The notes under the pieces: generated by a model
What the model was told of the DNA's origin: nothing
What the model saw: only the letters and a program-made list of their open reading frames with translations
Database searches by the model: none
Made by a program: the position numbers and the translations under genes
NCBI GenBank assembly: GCA_002305575.1
Contig: DBPP01000042.1
Coordinates: 1 to 20,092, forward strand
DNA from: Ruminococcaceae bacterium UBA1417
GTDB lineage: Bacteria; Bacillota; Clostridia; Oscillospirales; Acutalibacteraceae
Direction: 5' to 3'
Length of the DNA: 20,092 bases
Shown: positions 1 to 7,542 of the stretch, piece after piece
How the letters are laid out: every line of letters starts with the position of its first letter
Numbering within the stretch: the stretch's first letter is position 1

Positions 1-22
1 CCGGCCGCGCCAGCGCGGCCGG
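1..22. repeat. Perfect GC-rich inverted repeat at the left edge
   Basis: Ten-base arms (CCGGCCGCGC and GCGCGGCCGG) flank a two-base centre and pair perfectly. With the next hairpin it probably belongs to the 3' end of a gene outside the window. No T tract follows directly, so it is not a convincing terminator by itself. Confidence 0.6.
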
Positions 23-27
23 GGCCT

Positions 28-48
28 GCCCGGTTCGGGCCATTTTTT
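28..48 (+). terminator. Intrinsic terminator of an upstream, unseen plus-strand gene
   Basis: A short stem GCCCG-GTT-CGGGC is followed by CA and six T residues. The T tract is on the plus strand, so it would stop transcription entering from the left edge. The symporter gene ends at 203 on the other strand, so the two units converge. No clear terminator was found for the symporter itself within 1-202. Confidence 0.55.
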
Positions 49-202
49 CCGGACTACCCTCCCGGGACCGGGGAACGCCCTCTCCCCTGCCGGGCCCAGG
101 GCCCAACGCCCCCGGCGAAGCGCTCTCACCGGCCCCTGAAGGGTCCTGCCGGGGCGGAGCCGGGAGCGGTTAAAGGGGAGGAGCCCCCCATCCGCGGCCC
201 GC

Positions 203-1870
203 TCAGGCCGCCTTTTTCCGGTTGTACACGGCCAGGTCCAGCAGTCGGTCCAGCTTGGCCACGATCAGGGAAACCGCCACGTCGCCGGTGGTATTGGAGG
301 CGGCCCGGAACATGCCCACGATGGAGTCCACCCCCATGATCAGCCCGGCGGCCTCCACGGGGACGCCCATCTGCACCAGCAGCACGCACAGGCACACCAG
401 CCCGGAGCCGGGGATGCCCGGCGCGCCCACCGACAGCACCAGCACGGAAAAGAACATGCCCGCCAGGTCCGACGGGGCCACGGCCACCCCGTAGACCCTG
501 GCCAGGAACAGGGCGGCCACGACCAGGTAGACGCAGGTGCCGTCCATATTCACCGTAGCGCCCAGGGGGATGGAGAAGGCGCACACCTTGGGGGACACCC
601 CCAGCTCATCCCGGCACACCTGCATGGTGTAGGGCACGGCGGCGTTGCTGGAGCCCAGGCTGAAGGTGGTGAGCATGGAGGGGGCGTACTTGCGCAGGAA
701 GATTCGGGGGTCCAGCCTGCCCACCGCCAGGAGGAGCAGGCAGTACAGGGCCACCATGCAGGCCATGCCCAGCAGCACCGAGGCCAGGAAGCCCACCAAG
801 GAGGCCAGGGTCTGGCCGCCGGTGAGCATCACCAGGGAGCACACCGAGCAGAACACCGCCAGGGGGATGAAGCCCACGATGATGGTGGTGATCTTGAGGA
901 AGAGGGTGTTGCAGGCCTCGAAGAAGTCCTTGAGGGGCTTGGAGTAGTCGCCGATCATGCCCACCGCCGCGCCGCACAGGATGGCCACGAAGATGACCTG
1001 GAGCATATCGGCCTCCAGGAAGGGCCGGACCAGGTTGTCGGGGACGATGTTGACGATGGTGCCCAGCACGTCCACCTGGGCGTCCTGGGCGGACAGGCTC
1101 TGGGCGGCCTGAGCGGCCTGGGCGGCCAGGGGCTCCACGCCGCTCCCCGGCTGGCACAGGAAATAGACCCCCGCGCCCACGGCGATGGCGGCCAGGGTGG
1201 TGGCCATATACAGCCCCATCACCTTGGCCCCGGTCTTGCCCAGCTCCGACAGGCTGGAGAACTGGGAGACGCAGGAGAGGATGGAGAAGAAGGCCACCGG
1301 CGCCACCACCATCTTCAGGGCGTTGAGGAACATGGTCTTGATGGGGGTGAGGGCGTACTGGTCCAGCGCGCCGGCGGCGCCGGGGGACAGCACGGCCCGC
1401 AGGATCAGCCCCAGGACGACGGCCAGGGCCAGGGCGCCCAGGGTCAGGTAGATGAGGCGGCGCTGGGCGGGCTGGGCGGTAATCAGCACGGTGCTGCGCC
1501 CACCGTGGTGCTTGTAGCGCAGCTTGTCCCGGTAGGCGTTGAACAGCAGGCCCCGGATGGCCGATTCGGCCTCGCCGCCCTCCTGGTCCAGGTCCATGTC
1601 CAGGCCCAAATCCATGGCCTGGTCCAGCTGGAAGGCCTGGCCGGGGGCGCTCAGCCGCACCGACACGCCGCCCATCCGCTTCACCAGGGCGATCTGGACA
1701 TGGGCGCCCTGGGGGGCGTGCCGGTTTAGGCTCACCAGGGCCTCCTCGGCCAGCAGCACGGCCTGGCCCAGGGCCTTGGACTTCACCTTGTACCGGGCCA
1801 GGCCCTGCCGGATGAAATCCGTCGCCTGGGGGATCTGGGCGTCCAGGGCGGGGACACAAATGCTCTGCAT
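203..1870 (-). CDS. Sodium:dicarboxylate-type (DAACS) symporter with N-terminal GHKL-like domain
   Basis: This 555-residue membrane protein should import a carboxylate with Na+ or H+. The transporter core starts near residue 138 and carries family marks: SSNAAVP in the first re-entrant hairpin, GATVNMDGT in TM7, GIPGSG in the second hairpin, and Arg522 and Asn526 in TM8. The position of the GltPh Asp that holds the substrate amino group is Gly519, so a plain di- or monocarboxylate is likelier than an amino acid. The first ~130 residues are extra: AEEALVSLN resembles an N box, and residues 104-130 resemble the end of an RsbW-type HATPase, but the DxG motif reads APG, so ATP binding is doubtful. 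The ATG at 1870 follows AGGGAGGAAG. The gene is much richer in GC than the rest of the window. Family call firm; substrate and domain role inferred. Confidence 0.88.
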   Translation of the reverse strand: MQSICVPALDAQIPQATDFIRQGLARYKVKSKALGQAVLLAEEALVSLNRHAPQGAHVQIALVKRMGGVSVRLSAPGQAFQLDQAMDLGLDMDLDQEGGEAESAIRGLLFNAYRDKLRYKHHGGRSTVLITAQPAQRRLIYLTLGALALAVVLGLILRAVLSPGAAGALDQYALTPIKTMFLNALKMVVAPVAFFSILSCVSQFSSLSELGKTGAKVMGLYMATTLAAIAVGAGVYFLCQPGSGVEPLAAQAAQAAQSLSAQDAQVDVLGTIVNIVPDNLVRPFLEADMLQVIFVAILCGAAVGMIGDYSKPLKDFFEACNTLFLKITTIIVGFIPLAVFCSVCSLVMLTGGQTLASLVGFLASVLLGMACMVALYCLLLLAVGRLDPRIFLRKYAPSMLTTFSLGSSNAAVPYTMQVCRDELGVSPKVCAFSIPLGATVNMDGTCVYLVVAALFLARVYGVAVAPSDLAGMFFSVLVLSVGAPGIPGSGLVCLCVLLVQMGVPVEAAGLIMGVDSIVGMFRAASNTTGDVAVSLIVAKLDRLLDLAVYNRKKAA

Positions 1871-1926
1871 ACAACTTCCTCCCTGTCGCGGGGGCGCTTT
1901 GCCGCCCGCCGTTTATCCAAGCCTTA

Positions 1927-1954
1927 ATTGTATCATATTCGCCCCGGATGTCAA
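1927..1954 (-). promoter_or_regulatory. Sigma-A promoter of the symporter gene
   Basis: On the minus strand, TTGACA (1949-1954) and TACAAT (1927-1932) are 16 bases apart. Transcription would start near 1920, giving a leader of about 50 bases before the ATG at 1870. Confidence 0.7.
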
Positions 1955-2037
1955 CGAAGCCGCCCCGGAATCGGGGCATTTTACAATGCCGCCCCCATAA
2001 ATCCCCCCTTCTTAGCCCCTCTTGGGGGCGGGAACGA

Positions 2038-2066
2038 TTGACTTTGGGGCGAGAACGTGCTATAAT
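2038..2066 (+). promoter_or_regulatory. Near-consensus sigma-A promoter of scfA
   Basis: TTGACT (2038-2043) and a perfect TATAAT (2061-2066) are separated by the ideal 17 bases. The predicted start near 2073 leaves a leader of about 26 bases. This is among the best promoters in the window and suggests strong constitutive expression of the peptide precursor. Confidence 0.85.
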
Positions 2067-2098
2067 CGCGCTGTGATTTTACGTGGGAGGTTGTAACC

Positions 2099-2248
2099 AT
2101 GGAGCATATTAAGACCTTGGAAACCCGGAACCTGTGCGCCAGCGCCCAGACGGGGGGCTGCGGCGAGTGCCAGACGTCCTGCCAGTCTGCCTGCAAGACG
2201 AGCTGCGGCATTGCGAATCAGCAGTGCGAAAACAAGGAAACGAAGTAA
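2099..2248 (+). CDS. scfA: SCIFF ranthipeptide precursor (six-cysteine peptide)
   Basis: This 49-residue peptide begins MEHIKTLETRNL and contains the SCIFF core CGECQTSCQSACKTSC followed by GIANQQC. SCIFF precursors are RiPPs: a radical SAM maturase links cysteine sulfur to a threonine carbon, giving a thioether ranthipeptide. The six family cysteines are Cys21, 24, 28, 32, 36 and 43; there is a seventh, Cys13, in the leader. Thr26 and Thr34 lie within the core as possible acceptors. The ATG is preceded by GGGAGG with an 8-base gap and by a near-perfect promoter. The maturase gene follows 131 bases downstream, beyond a hairpin terminator. The peptide's biological role is not settled; signalling or quorum-sensing roles have been proposed for ranthipeptides in Clostridium. 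Identification is firm from the cysteine pattern and the neighbour. Confidence 0.95.
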   Translation: MEHIKTLETRNLCASAQTGGCGECQTSCQSACKTSCGIANQQCENKETK

Positions 2249-2310
2249 TTTCGCTTTTCTGTTTATTTTTGTCTGTAAGGAAAGTACAGATTGCGCCCTT
2301 CGAAGCGCCC

Positions 2311-2337
2311 AAAATGCCGCCTTCTGGCGGCATTTTT
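2311..2337 (+). terminator. Attenuating terminator between scfA and scfB
   Basis: AAAATGCCGCC and GGCGGCATTTT pair over 11 bases around a TTCT loop, and the T tract runs on to 2337. It lies after the scfA stop and 42 bases before the scfB start. No good promoter was seen between it and scfB, so read-through probably sets a high peptide-to-enzyme ratio. Confidence 0.85.
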
Positions 2338-2379
2338 CATGTACGGGAACTTTTTTCCAAAGGAAAGGAATTTTCAGAT

Positions 2380-3762
2380 ATGATACATCGCTACAAACTC
2401 GGCGGACTCAACATTGTGCTGGACGTCTGCTCCGGCTCTGTGCACGTGGTGGACGAGGTCGCCTACGACATTATCGGCCTGTATGAAGAAAGCACGCGCG
2501 AAGAGATCCGGGACGCTATGCTCGAAAAATACAGGGGCCGTGCGGATGTGACCGCGCAGGACATCGACGAATGCTACACGCAGATCGAACAGCTCAAGGC
2601 TGCCGGCAAACTTTTCGCGCCGGACACCTTCGAGCCGATCGCCGGCACACTGAAGCAGAAAAGCGCGAACGTTGTCAAGGCACTTTGCCTGCATGTGGCG
2701 CACACCTGCAACCTCAACTGCGCCTATTGCTTCGCGAGTCAGGGCAAGTACCACGGTGATCGCGCCATCATGTCTTTTGAAGTCGGCCGGCAGGCGCTCG
2801 ATTTCCTGATCGCGCATTCGGGCAGCCGGCACAATCTGGAGGTGGATTTCTTCGGCGGCGAGCCGCTGATGAATTACGACGTGGTCAAGCAGCTCGTCGC
2901 CTACGCGCGCAGCCGCGAAAAGGAATGCAACAAAAACTTCCGCTTTACACTGACCACAAACGGTGTGCTGATCGACGATGATGTGATCGACTTCGTCAAT
3001 CGCGAGATGAGCAACGTTGTCTTGAGTCTGGACGGCCGCAAGGAAATCCACGACCGCTACCGCGTCGACTACGCGGGCAACGGCAGCTGGGAGAAAATCG
3101 TGCCGAAATTTCAGAAGCTCGTCGCGGCGCGTGGCGGCAAAAATTACTACATGCGCGGCACATTCACACACGCAAATCCAGACTTTGTGAAGGACATCCA
3201 ACAAATGCTCGACCTTGGCTTTACGGAGCTGAGCATGGAACCGGTTGTCTGTGCACCAGGCGATCCGGCTGGTCTGACAGCGGAGGATATCGAAATCGTC
3301 AAGGACCAGTACGAACAGCTCGCGAAGCTGATGCTGGAGCGCCGCCGCGCCGGCCAGCCCTTCACCTTTTACCATTACATGATTGATCTGACCGGCGGTC
3401 CATGTATCTACAAGCGCATTTCCGGTTGCGGCTCCGGTACCGAATACATGGCGGTCACGCCCTGGGGCGATCTCTACCCCTGTCACCAGTTTGTCGGCGA
3501 GGAAAAATTCAAGCTCGGCGATGTCTGGACCGGCGTGACGAACACCGAAATTCAACAGGATTTTGCGAGCTGCAACGTCTACGCACACGAGGAATGCCGC
3601 GACTGCTGGGCACGCCTGTACTGTTCGGGCGGCTGCGCGGCAAACGCCTACCACGCGACCGGTTCGGTGCGCGGCGTGTACAAGGCCGGTTGCGAGCTTT
3701 TCAAAAAGCGCATGGAGTGTGCGATCATGCTGGAAGCTTCGAAAGCCTTTGAAGCCAAATGA
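2380..3762 (+). CDS. scfB: Radical SAM SCIFF peptide maturase (thioether-forming)
   Basis: This 460-residue cytoplasmic enzyme matures the SCIFF peptide by radical chemistry that forms Cys-Thr thioethers, as in the CteB/Tte1186 family. Residues 1-85 match the N-terminal peptide-binding (RRE-like) region. The radical SAM cluster motif CNLNCAYC puts cysteines at 110, 114 and 117, and FFGGEPLMN and TTNG follow as usual. The C-terminal SPASM region is cysteine-rich (GCGSG, YPCHQF, CNVY, ECRDC, YCSGGC, GCELF) and should hold two auxiliary iron-sulfur clusters. The frame is open upstream, but the ATG at 2380 is preceded by AGGAAAGG and gives the family N-terminus MIHRYKLGGLNIVLD. The stop overlaps the decarboxylase start (ATGA). 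Expression should depend on read-through from scfA. Confidence 0.96.
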   Translation: MIHRYKLGGLNIVLDVCSGSVHVVDEVAYDIIGLYEESTREEIRDAMLEKYRGRADVTAQDIDECYTQIEQLKAAGKLFAPDTFEPIAGTLKQKSANVVKALCLHVAHTCNLNCAYCFASQGKYHGDRAIMSFEVGRQALDFLIAHSGSRHNLEVDFFGGEPLMNYDVVKQLVAYARSREKECNKNFRFTLTTNGVLIDDDVIDFVNREMSNVVLSLDGRKEIHDRYRVDYAGNGSWEKIVPKFQKLVAARGGKNYYMRGTFTHANPDFVKDIQQMLDLGFTELSMEPVVCAPGDPAGLTAEDIEIVKDQYEQLAKLMLERRRAGQPFTFYHYMIDLTGGPCIYKRISGCGSGTEYMAVTPWGDLYPCHQFVGEEKFKLGDVWTGVTNTEIQQDFASCNVYAHEECRDCWARLYCSGGCAANAYHATGSVRGVYKAGCELFKKRMECAIMLEASKAFEAK

Positions 3763-5117
3763 TGGAGACACCGATCTGCGATTTTGTGCGGGACTACTGC
3801 GCGGGAAACGCGCTGCGCCTGCACATGCCCGGCCATAAGGGCCATGCTTTGCTCGGCATGGAACCGCTCGACATCACGGAATTTGACGGTGCGGACGAGC
3901 TGTACCACGCCAAGGGCATCATTCGGCAGAGTGAGGAAAACGCTGCGCACCTGTTCGGCGCGGCGCGGACGCTCTACGCCGCGGAAGGTTCCTCCCTGTG
4001 TATCCGCGCGATGCTGTATCTGGCGGCGCTCCACGCAAAGGCGAACGGTCTGCGCCCGGTCATTGCAGCGGGCCGCAACGCGCACAAGGTCTTCCTGACC
4101 GCTGCTGCGCTGACGGGCCTCGATATTGACTGGCTCTTCCCCGAGAATCCGGAAAGCCTCATCACCTGTACCGTCGAACCCGAAGCGCTCGAAGCCTACT
4201 TTGCCGCACACGAAAAACCAGCTGCCGTTTACATCACCAGCCCGGATTATCTCGGCAATCTCGCCGATATCCGTGCGCTTTCGGCGGTTTGCCGCCGCCA
4301 CGACACGCTGTTACTCGTCGACAACGCGCACGGCGCCTACCTGCATTTTTTGCCTGAGCCGTGTCACCCGCTCGATCTCGGCGCGGATATCTGCTGTGAT
4401 TCGGCGCATAAGACGCTGCCCGCGTTGACAGGCGCCGCCTACCTGCACTTTTCCGCACACGCACCGGCCATGCTTGCGGAGCAAGCCGAAAATGCGCTCG
4501 CCATGTTCGCCTCCACAAGTCCCTCGTACCTGATTTTACAGTCGCTCGACGCAGTGAACCGCATGCTGGCCGGAGATTACCCCGCACGCTTGCGCGAAAC
4601 GGCGGCGCGCACAGCCGCACTCAAAGCGCGTCTTGCCGCGCACGGCCTTGCCATCCGCGGTGCAGAGCAGACGAAGCTGACACTCGCACCGAAGGCCTTC
4701 GGCTGGACGGGCGACGCACTGGCCACGCGCTTGCTGGCGGAGGATATTCTCTTCGAATTTCACGATCCCGATTATCTCGTTGCGATGTTCACGCCGGAAA
4801 CCTCGTCGGCCGATTTCGCTCGGCTTGAGCGCGCGCTGTGCGCCGTACCGCGGCGTGCGCCGATTTTGGATGCGCCGCCGATCCCGGGTCGGCCCGCGCG
4901 CGTATGTTCGCCGCGCACGGCCATGTTTTCCCCCATGGAGCCGTTTCCGGTGGAAAATTGTCTCGGCCGCGTGCTCGCAAGCGCCACAGTCGGCTGTCCG
5001 CCTGCGGTGCCCATTGTCGCCTGCGGCGAACGCATCGACGCCACCGCATTGCGTTGCTTCCGGTATTACGGGATTGAGACGTGTTTTGTTCTCCAAAATA
5101 CACCGACATCCTCATAA
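3759..5117 (+). CDS. PLP-dependent Orn/Lys/Arg decarboxylase family protein
   Basis: This 452-residue protein belongs to the fold-type I basic amino acid decarboxylases (SpeA/YaaO/CadA relatives), which decarboxylate arginine, lysine or ornithine to polyamines or precursors. Visible signs are HMPGHKG (22-28), an acidic DITEFDGADELYH stretch, the cofactor-binding VDNAHG (Asp188, His191) and the PLP lysine Lys218 in SAHKTLPALTG. It is slightly shorter than the usual ~480 residues. Substrate cannot be read from sequence. The ATG at 3759 shares bases with the scfB stop (ATGA) and has no strong ribosome binding site, so it is probably translated by coupling; a second ATG at 3762 is possible. A terminator follows at once, ending a scfA-scfB-decarboxylase unit. 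Whether it acts on anything linked to SCIFF is unknown. Confidence 0.9.
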   Translation: MMETPICDFVRDYCAGNALRLHMPGHKGHALLGMEPLDITEFDGADELYHAKGIIRQSEENAAHLFGAARTLYAAEGSSLCIRAMLYLAALHAKANGLRPVIAAGRNAHKVFLTAAALTGLDIDWLFPENPESLITCTVEPEALEAYFAAHEKPAAVYITSPDYLGNLADIRALSAVCRRHDTLLLVDNAHGAYLHFLPEPCHPLDLGADICCDSAHKTLPALTGAAYLHFSAHAPAMLAEQAENALAMFASTSPSYLILQSLDAVNRMLAGDYPARLRETAARTAALKARLAAHGLAIRGAEQTKLTLAPKAFGWTGDALATRLLAEDILFEFHDPDYLVAMFTPETSSADFARLERALCAVPRRAPILDAPPIPGRPARVCSPRTAMFSPMEPFPVENCLGRVLASATVGCPPAVPIVACGERIDATALRCFRYYGIETCFVLQNTPTSS

Positions 5118-5118
5118 T

Positions 5119-5169
5119 AAAAAATTGCCGCAGCTTTCTGTGCATAAACGCAGAAGCTGCGGCTTTTTT
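5119..5169. terminator. Bidirectional terminator between decarboxylase and MATE genes
   Basis: GCCGCAGCTTTCTG and CAGAAGCTGCGGC pair with a single bulged T around a short loop. Six T residues follow on the plus strand and six A residues precede it, so it can serve both converging genes. Confidence 0.9.
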
Positions 5170-5187
5170 GACGTCAAAGCGCGTCCT

Positions 5188-6579
5188 TTAAATTTTGATC
5201 TTCAGCCAGTTGCCCTGCTTCATGCGGATATAGCCGAGCAGGAAACGCATGAACTGGTCGCCAACAAGACCCATCCAAACGCCGAACAGACCGAGACCGA
5301 GCGGATAGCAGAGCAGCCAGCTCAGGCCCGGACGGATGATCGTAACACTGATCAGCGAGGCCAGCGCCGTATACTTTGTATCGCCGGCGCCACGCAAGCA
5401 ACCGAAGAACACGACCTGCGAAATTTGCAGATAGATGACGAAGCAGAGGATGCGCATGATCATCACGCCAATATCAAGAATTTCCGGTTCGTTTGAGAAC
5501 AGCGAGAACAGATTGCGCCCAAAAAACAGGAACACCATGGACATCACAAACGCGCAAAGCAGGCCTAGCCGTTGACTCATGGCGGCATAGAGTTTTGCGA
5601 GATCACGCCGCTCCTGTCCCAAGCTGCGGCCGATCAACGCAACGGAAGCCACCGATAATCCGTCGCCGAACGAGAACGACAGGCTCATCATATTCATACC
5701 GACCTGATGCGCTGCATAGGGCGTTGTGCCGAGGTTCGCAACCGTGATTGCAAACAGCAAAAAACCGATACGCAGGAATACCTGTTCCACAAGCGCACTG
5801 GAACCGACATTCAGCAGGGAGCGAATGTCAAAGCGCGAGGAGATCCAGCCCCGTACCCCGCGGATATAAACGAACGACTGCCGGGAAAACATGGAGGCAA
5901 CGGACATGCCGCAGCCGACGACAGAGCCGATCACCGTCGCAATGGCCGCGCCGCGCGTGCCAAGGGCCGGGAATCCAAGATTGCCGCCGATCAGCAGATA
6001 ATTAAAGACAATGTTGACCAGATTGGAAACGATGTTCGTGCGCATGGCGATTTTGGTATTGCCTGCACCGCGCTGCGCTGCGTTGATGATCAGCATAATG
6101 GTGGTAAACACAATGCCGCCCATCAGGATCTGGAAATACTCCACAGCCGCTTCGTGCGTATCTTCCGCAGAACCCGCAAAGCGGATGATGGGATCGGCCA
6201 AGAACACGCAGACCAGACTGATGATCACCGTCAGCACCAGTGTAACAAGAATACACATGCGTAAAATGCGCACTGCACTCTCGCGGTTCTGCTCTCCGCG
6301 CCGTCGGGCCACCAGGGCGGAGATCGCCGTGCTCATCGCCATGAAAACCGCGATGCCAAGGAATTTCGGCTGTTGTGTAAGACCAACCGCTGCAATGGCA
6401 TACGAGCCGAGCACGCTCACCATGATCGTATCGATAAAGCCGACCAGCGCCACCAGAAACGATTCCACGATGGACGGCCACGCCATATTCACGGTGTCCC
6501 GAAGAAGACTTTTGACCGGTGGAATTTCCCCTGTGACCGGTTCCTGCCTGAGAATACGCGCTGTGTTGAACAAATTCAC
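5188..6579 (-). CDS. MATE family multidrug efflux transporter
   Basis: This protein of about 463 residues is an integral membrane antiporter expected to export drugs or organic cations with Na+ or H+. About twelve hydrophobic segments are visible, arranged as two similar halves, and the early VGFIDTIMVSVLG and NIVFNYLLIGG stretches are typical of the family. The frame is open to 6678, but a sigma-A promoter lies inside that extension, so translation should start at the GTG at 6579 (MNLFNTARIL), just after GGGGTGGG. It appears to be monocistronic: its promoter overlaps the terminator of the upstream methyltransferase and a shared terminator lies downstream. Substrate not predictable. Confidence 0.93.
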   Translation of the reverse strand: MNLFNTARILRQEPVTGEIPPVKSLLRDTVNMAWPSIVESFLVALVGFIDTIMVSVLGSYAIAAVGLTQQPKFLGIAVFMAMSTAISALVARRRGEQNRESAVRILRMCILVTLVLTVIISLVCVFLADPIIRFAGSAEDTHEAAVEYFQILMGGIVFTTIMLIINAAQRGAGNTKIAMRTNIVSNLVNIVFNYLLIGGNLGFPALGTRGAAIATVIGSVVGCGMSVASMFSRQSFVYIRGVRGWISSRFDIRSLLNVGSSALVEQVFLRIGFLLFAITVANLGTTPYAAHQVGMNMMSLSFSFGDGLSVASVALIGRSLGQERRDLAKLYAAMSQRLGLLCAFVMSMVFLFFGRNLFSLFSNEPEILDIGVMIMRILCFVIYLQISQVVFFGCLRGAGDTKYTALASLISVTIIRPGLSWLLCYPLGLGLFGVWMGLVGDQFMRFLLGYIRMKQGNWLKIKI

Positions 6580-6616
6580 TGAACCCACCCCAAATAGTTG
6601 CGTTTGAAACAAATCC

Positions 6617-6645
6617 AGTATAGCATAGAAAAAGGGAGCGGTCAA
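6617..6645 (-). promoter_or_regulatory. Promoter of the MATE gene
   Basis: On the minus strand TTGACC (6640-6645) and TATACT (6617-6622) are 17 bases apart. The -35 box and spacer share bases with the 3' arm of the methyltransferase terminator. This promoter also decides the MATE start, because longer reading-frame starts lie upstream of it. Confidence 0.75.
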
Positions 6646-6666
6646 CCCTATTGGCAAACCGCCCCC
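6629..6666 (-). terminator. Terminator of the methyltransferase gene
   Basis: On the minus strand GGGGGCGGT pairs with ACCGCTCCC over nine positions (one G-U pair) around a 15-base loop and is followed by CTTTTT. It begins 15 bases past the methyltransferase stop and overlaps the MATE promoter. Confidence 0.7.
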
Positions 6667-6680
6667 AGAAAAATCCAAAT

Positions 6681-7337
6681 TTATTTTGTAGCCAAAAGCA
6701 CCGCCGTGTTGGATTTCGCCCAGCAGACCTGTACTTCCGCAAAGCCCGCCTTAAAAAGCAGGGCGGCTTCGTTCGCAACGGTGAGCGGCGTAAAGGTGTA
6801 ATAATGCCCCTCCGGCTGCCGCGCTTCATTGCGCTTGCGGTCAAATTCACTGCGACAGAAATCCTGATAATTCTGCGTGGGCGCAAATTTATCCGTCAGG
6901 AGGAAAAATCCTCCCGCCTTGATGCCCGTGCGCAGGTTCTTATACAGTTGCAATTTCTGCACATCGCTGTAATAATGCAGCGCCATCACGGAAAGCGCAC
7001 CGTCGTAAAATTCAAAGCCAAAATCGTGGTCAAAAAAATCCGCCGTCACGGTCTGCACGCGGTCGCCGTACGCCGCAAGATTCTTTTTCAATTTTGAAAG
7101 CATCTTGCTGGAGCAGTCCACACAGGTAGCGCGCAGCGTTTCACTCTGCTCAAGAAGCGGTTTGAGCTGCAGGCCCGTGCCGGCTCCGATATCGACGATG
7201 TTCAGATTTTCCTGCATCGGAAAAGCAGACACTGTACGCACAATATAGCCGTCTTCATCCGTCGTTGCGCGGTGAACACGCTCGTCATAGGTTTCTGCGA
7301 CACTGTTGTAGTAGATATCCATTTTTTCGAGTGCCAT
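6681..7337 (-). CDS. Class I SAM-dependent methyltransferase
   Basis: This 218-residue soluble protein has the Rossmann-fold methyltransferase pattern: motif I VDIGAGTG (residues 48-55), a following acidic strand end ATCVDCSSKML, TADFFDHDF as motif II, and ALSVMALHYYSD as the motif that often faces the substrate. It resembles UbiE/Tam-like small-molecule methyltransferases; the acceptor is unknown. The frame extends to a TTG at 7364, but the ATG at 7337 has AAAGGA eight bases upstream and gives the natural N-terminus MALEKMDIYYN. It is flanked by terminators on both sides, so it seems to be a single-gene unit. No convincing promoter was found in 7338-7542. Confidence 0.88.
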   Translation of the reverse strand: MALEKMDIYYNSVAETYDERVHRATTDEDGYIVRTVSAFPMQENLNIVDIGAGTGLQLKPLLEQSETLRATCVDCSSKMLSKLKKNLAAYGDRVQTVTADFFDHDFGFEFYDGALSVMALHYYSDVQKLQLYKNLRTGIKAGGFFLLTDKFAPTQNYQDFCRSEFDRKRNEARQPEGHYYTFTPLTVANEAALLFKAGFAEVQVCWAKSNTAVLLATK

Positions 7338-7542
7338 GTAATCAATCCTTTCAGGCGCTGCCAAGAATTCCCTTCTTAGATTTGGCGATCGCGCGCCGAT
7401 TTATACGCGTTTGTACATTTCCTTTTAAGTCAAAATCCTTACCTTTATTTTACTGAAAAACAAGGCGCTTGACAATTCAAAAAACTAACAATTCCGCACG
7501 AAAAATTCCAGCACGATTTAGGCCAAAAGCCTATAAATTTAC

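Noticed and set aside
1962..1977. Hairpin GCCCCG/CGGGGC followed by ATTTT on the plus strand
   Set aside because: It looks like a small terminator, but no plus-strand gene precedes it and it lies upstream of both divergent promoters. It may be a relic or an insulator; the evidence is too thin for a call.
606..1979. 457-codon minus-strand frame overlapping the symporter
   Set aside because: It is an out-of-frame reading of the GC-rich symporter, rich in Gly, Pro and Arg, with no family features.
2374..3771. Long open frame on the minus strand opposite scfB
   Set aside because: It mirrors the codon bias of a clear radical SAM gene, has no recognisable motifs and no ribosome binding site. The same applies to the long frames opposite GH36 (8803-10032), the kinase (11329-12699) and the first ABC gene (14762-16501).
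7401..7432. TTGACT and TATAAA on the minus strand as a methyltransferase promoter
   Set aside because: The two boxes are 22 bases apart, too far for a normal sigma-A promoter.
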